Positions 6,687 to 8,084 of a DNA stretch of 8,084 nt are shown here, in pieces (position 1 is the stretch's first letter; every line of letters starts with the position of its first letter). The DNA lies in contig JABXIR010000233.1 of assembly GCA_013372965.1 (NCBI GenBank), positions 1 to 8,084 on the forward strand. The letters are read 5' to 3'. The stretch comes from Gammaproteobacteria bacterium (GTDB lineage: Bacteria; Pseudomonadota; Gammaproteobacteria; Pseudomonadales; DSM-25080). The position numbers were made by a program, and so were the translations under genes. Under the pieces are notes generated by a model. The model was given only the letters and a program-made list of their open reading frames with translations. It did not search any database and was not told the DNA's origin.

Positions 6687-7025
6687 TTAAACGGCTTCTA
6701 CGCCCGTCTCACCCGTACGAATTCGAACCACTTCTTCGAGTGAGCTCACGAATATTTTTCCATCACCGATTTTGCCAGTAGAGGCCGCCGAGATGACGGC
6801 CTCGGTCACAGCATCGACGAGCGAATCATCCACGGCAACCTCAACCTTTACCTTCGGTAGAAAGTCGACCACATATTCAGCTCCACGATACAATTCGGTG
6901 TGCCCCTTTTGTCGACCAAACCCCTTCACCTCAGTTACAGTGACTCCATTAACGCCAATGTCAGACAAGCTTTCTCGCACGTCATCCAACTTAAATGGCT
7001 TAATAATTGCAGTGACTAATTTCAT
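6687..7025 (-). CDS. glnK: Nitrogen regulatory protein PII (GlnK)
   Basis: A 112-residue PII signal protein, the usual family length. It senses 2-oxoglutarate and ATP/ADP and reversibly blocks AmtB. The T-loop is complete (about 37-55, GRQKGHTELYRGAEYVVDF) with Tyr51, the uridylylation site. The B-loop TGKIGDGKIF (83-92) and C-terminal RIRTGE (101-106) are present, as are Q39 and K58 used in ligand binding. The start is ATG 7025 (MKLVTAIIKPF), with GGAG six bases upstream; the ORF's earlier ATG at 7037 overlaps this Shine-Dalgarno. GlnK rather than GlnB is called from its position directly before amtB. The 48-base gap from the torF-like gene holds no terminator, so it is probably cotranscribed with it. 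Confidence 0.95.
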   Translation of the reverse strand: MKLVTAIIKPFKLDDVRESLSDIGVNGVTVTEVKGFGRQKGHTELYRGAEYVVDFLPKVKVEVAVDDSLVDAVTEAVISAASTGKIGDGKIFVSSLEEVVRIRTGETGVEAV

Positions 7026-7073
7026 ACTCGTCTCCATCTGCTCGTTGTTTGTTTTGCTTAGCTATTTCGTGAT

Positions 7074-7739
7074 TCAGTCTGATATTGGCAGACTGAATCC
7101 GACTAAAAATCGAACGTCATCTGAGTAGTTCGTAATGATCGAATCTCCATAATCACCCGACTCAGAAACAATCTTCGACACCGTAAAACTCAGGTTATCG
7201 GTAAGCGCGTAAGTTAAATCTAAGTGGATGTAATCACCGCTCATCACACCGTCATCCCAAGCGTCATAACCAACCAGCGCACTGAACTTATCGAACTCAC
7301 CAGAAAACGTAACGTAATCCCAATCAATGTCTTCGTAATCGCTACCCACCGTATGCATGTAGCCGAGGTAGAAATTGCCGAAGCCAACGCCCGCGGTTAG
7401 GTCGACGTAATCACCGAAGTCGGTGTCTTCGTACTTATAAAGCACCGCACCAACGTCAATCGATACCGAGTCCGACACCTCAAACGTGTATTTCGGGACG
7501 ACGTTCAACTCATAACCCGCCGACGTAAGACTGCTCACCCATGCGGTGGCGGTAAAACCACCTGCGGTATAGTCTGCCTGTCCCCAAAATTGAGGGGAAT
7601 CGAGATCGAGACCTCGTAACAAGTAAGCCGTCGACAAACCCGCCGATCCTGAAACCGAGGACGTTGACGTTTGTGCTTCTACTGTCGAACTTAGTGCTGC
7701 CATGGCGATGGCTGAACCCGCTAAAAATTTTGTGAACAT
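7074..7739 (-). CDS. TorF-family putative outer-membrane porin (Gcw_chp type)
   Basis: A 221-residue predicted beta-barrel protein. The signal peptide MFTKFLAGSAIAMAALSSTVEA is cleaved before QTS. The mature start SGSAGLSTAYLLRGLDLDSP matches the STxYxxRG signature of the family annotated as TorF putative porin (PF09694/TIGR02001). The body alternates aromatic and small residues as in antiparallel strands (YVDLTAGVGFGNFYLGYMHT and others), is rich in Asp and has no Cys. From memory, genes of this family often sit beside glnK-amtB, as here, suggesting passage of nitrogen compounds across the outer membrane; the substrate is unproven. The start ATG 7739 has GGAG seven bases upstream, inside a short hairpin loop. 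A 45-codon ORF ends 26 bases upstream. First structural gene of the likely torF-glnK-amtB operon. Confidence 0.85.
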   Translation of the reverse strand: MFTKFLAGSAIAMAALSSTVEAQTSTSSVSGSAGLSTAYLLRGLDLDSPQFWGQADYTAGGFTATAWVSSLTSAGYELNVVPKYTFEVSDSVSIDVGAVLYKYEDTDFGDYVDLTAGVGFGNFYLGYMHTVGSDYEDIDWDYVTFSGEFDKFSALVGYDAWDDGVMSGDYIHLDLTYALTDNLSFTVSKIVSESGDYGDSIITNYSDDVRFLVGFSLPISD

Positions 7740-7740
7740 G

Positions 7741-7757
7741 TACTTTCTCCAAAAGTA
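7741..7757 (-). promoter_or_regulatory. Hairpin presenting the torF Shine-Dalgarno in its loop
   Basis: TACTTT and AAAGTA form a perfect 6-bp stem around the loop TGGAG, which carries the Shine-Dalgarno. The stem ends one base before the torF ATG. A ribosome finishing the upstream ORF (stop at 7768-7766) would reach this stem, so translational coupling is possible. Confidence 0.45.
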
Positions 7758-7765
7758 AAAGGCCT

Positions 7766-7903
7766 CTAATGAGTACCTTTAAGAACCCTATGCGTTTTTT
7801 GTAATGTCACGTTATCGATAGCGTGCGTTCGTGCACTTAAGTCAGCATCCTGCTGCTCTACACTAAACAATGCAGAAACCGTGCCAACTTTGTTCGAGTT
7901 CAT
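7766..7903 (-). CDS. Small 45-residue ORF upstream of torF, function unknown
   Basis: A 45-codon ORF from ATG 7903 to TAG 7766. It has one of the best ribosome-binding sites in the window, TTGGAGG seven bases before the ATG, and sits 26 bases upstream of the torF-like start on the same strand. The peptide is hydrophilic, with no signal peptide, membrane span or Cys; it begins MNSNKVGTVSALFSVEQQ and ends LQKTHRVLKGTH. The end vaguely recalls the THKVLRNTY segment before the first membrane helix of YccA/Bax-inhibitor-1 proteins, so it could be a remnant N-terminus; this is a weak resemblance from memory. It could also be a true small protein or a translated leader coupling to torF. It is not a classic amino-acid attenuation leader, as no residue is repeated in a run. 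The frame stays open upstream to 8041, but the RBS marks 7903 as the start. Confidence 0.5.
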   Translation of the reverse strand: MNSNKVGTVSALFSVEQQDADLSARTHAIDNVTLQKTHRVLKGTH

Positions 7904-8084
7904 CCCAAAAACCTCCAACCTCAATAAAACCGTGCAATCCAGAGCATTGCAGCTTTTTGAAGTGCCAGCAGATTTGCGCCACGCACCGAAGTTGCGCACC
8001 GATAACGAGCAATTAATTCCCCTTTTTAGGGCGGCAATCACGAGGCGTTTTCTGGTACAGTTAACCCATCAACGAATGAGGCAA
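7904..8084. promoter_or_regulatory. Upstream region of the nitrogen operon, with a possible divergent promoter
   Basis: These 181 bases should hold the torF-glnK-amtB promoter. Visible signals are the dyad TGCAAT/ATTGCA (7933-7938 with 7946-7951), two direct copies of CGCACCGA 13 bp apart (7982-7989, 7995-8002), and a small CCCT/AGGG dyad near 8021-8032. Two sigma-54-like TGGCRC motifs on the - strand do not have the right -12 spacing. On the + strand TGGTACAGT (8053-8061) looks like an extended -10 with no good -35; it could serve a gene beyond the right edge. No definite promoter could be called. Confidence 0.35.

Noticed and set aside
7904..8041. Extension of the small ORF to 91 codons
   Set aside because: The first 46 codons have no ribosome-binding site and cross repeat-rich regulatory DNA, while a strong RBS marks ATG 7903.

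Overview
The window looks like chromosomal DNA of a gammaproteobacterium, probably marine. The evidence is a SAICAR synthetase of the long (about 367-residue) type that I associate with Vibrio/Shewanella-like gammaproteobacteria, a PotF-type polyamine-binding protein, a TorF-family porin next to glnK-amtB, a perfect CRP-type operator, and a tRNA-Phe close to the enterobacterial one. Genus cannot be fixed from this sequence. I see no insertion sequence, phage gene, integrase, CRISPR array or origin.

Layout. The left edge (1-38) is the 3' half of a tRNA-Phe on the + strand, closed by a strong terminator (42-72). It is followed by about 150 bases dense in inverted repeats (95-244). All protein genes are on the - strand. 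From right to left they are: a 45-residue small ORF (7766-7903); a TorF-family outer-membrane protein (7074-7739); the PII regulator glnK (6687-7025); the ammonium channel amtB (5394-6650), ended by a terminator at 5345-5370; a PotF-like periplasmic polyamine-binding protein (4092-5177) with a CRP site upstream and a terminator at 4028-4058; purC (2842-3945); a GH13 alpha-amylase-family lipoprotein (817-2763); and a small exported protein resembling DUF6746 (318-731) with a probable terminator at 261-288. The rightmost bases may hold a divergent + strand promoter.

How the genes work together. The right half is a nitrogen-acquisition region. A putative outer-membrane channel, PII and the inner-membrane ammonium channel form one likely operon, next to a separately transcribed binding protein for organic amines that seems to answer to cAMP-CRP. 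The left half is metabolic: de novo purine synthesis (purC) and breakdown of alpha-glucans at the cell envelope.

The least explained parts are non-coding or very small. A perfect 10-bp inverted repeat overlaps the amylase ribosome-binding site and ends exactly at its ATG. A hairpin places the torF Shine-Dalgarno in its loop just after a well-initiated 45-codon ORF. A nested, repeat-rich element follows the tRNA-Phe. Nothing here is a clearly new system; these are the best candidates for a second look. Several starts were moved inward from the longest open frame because a good Shine-Dalgarno and a family-typical N-terminus agree on a later codon (DUF6746-like, purC, potF-like, glnK).
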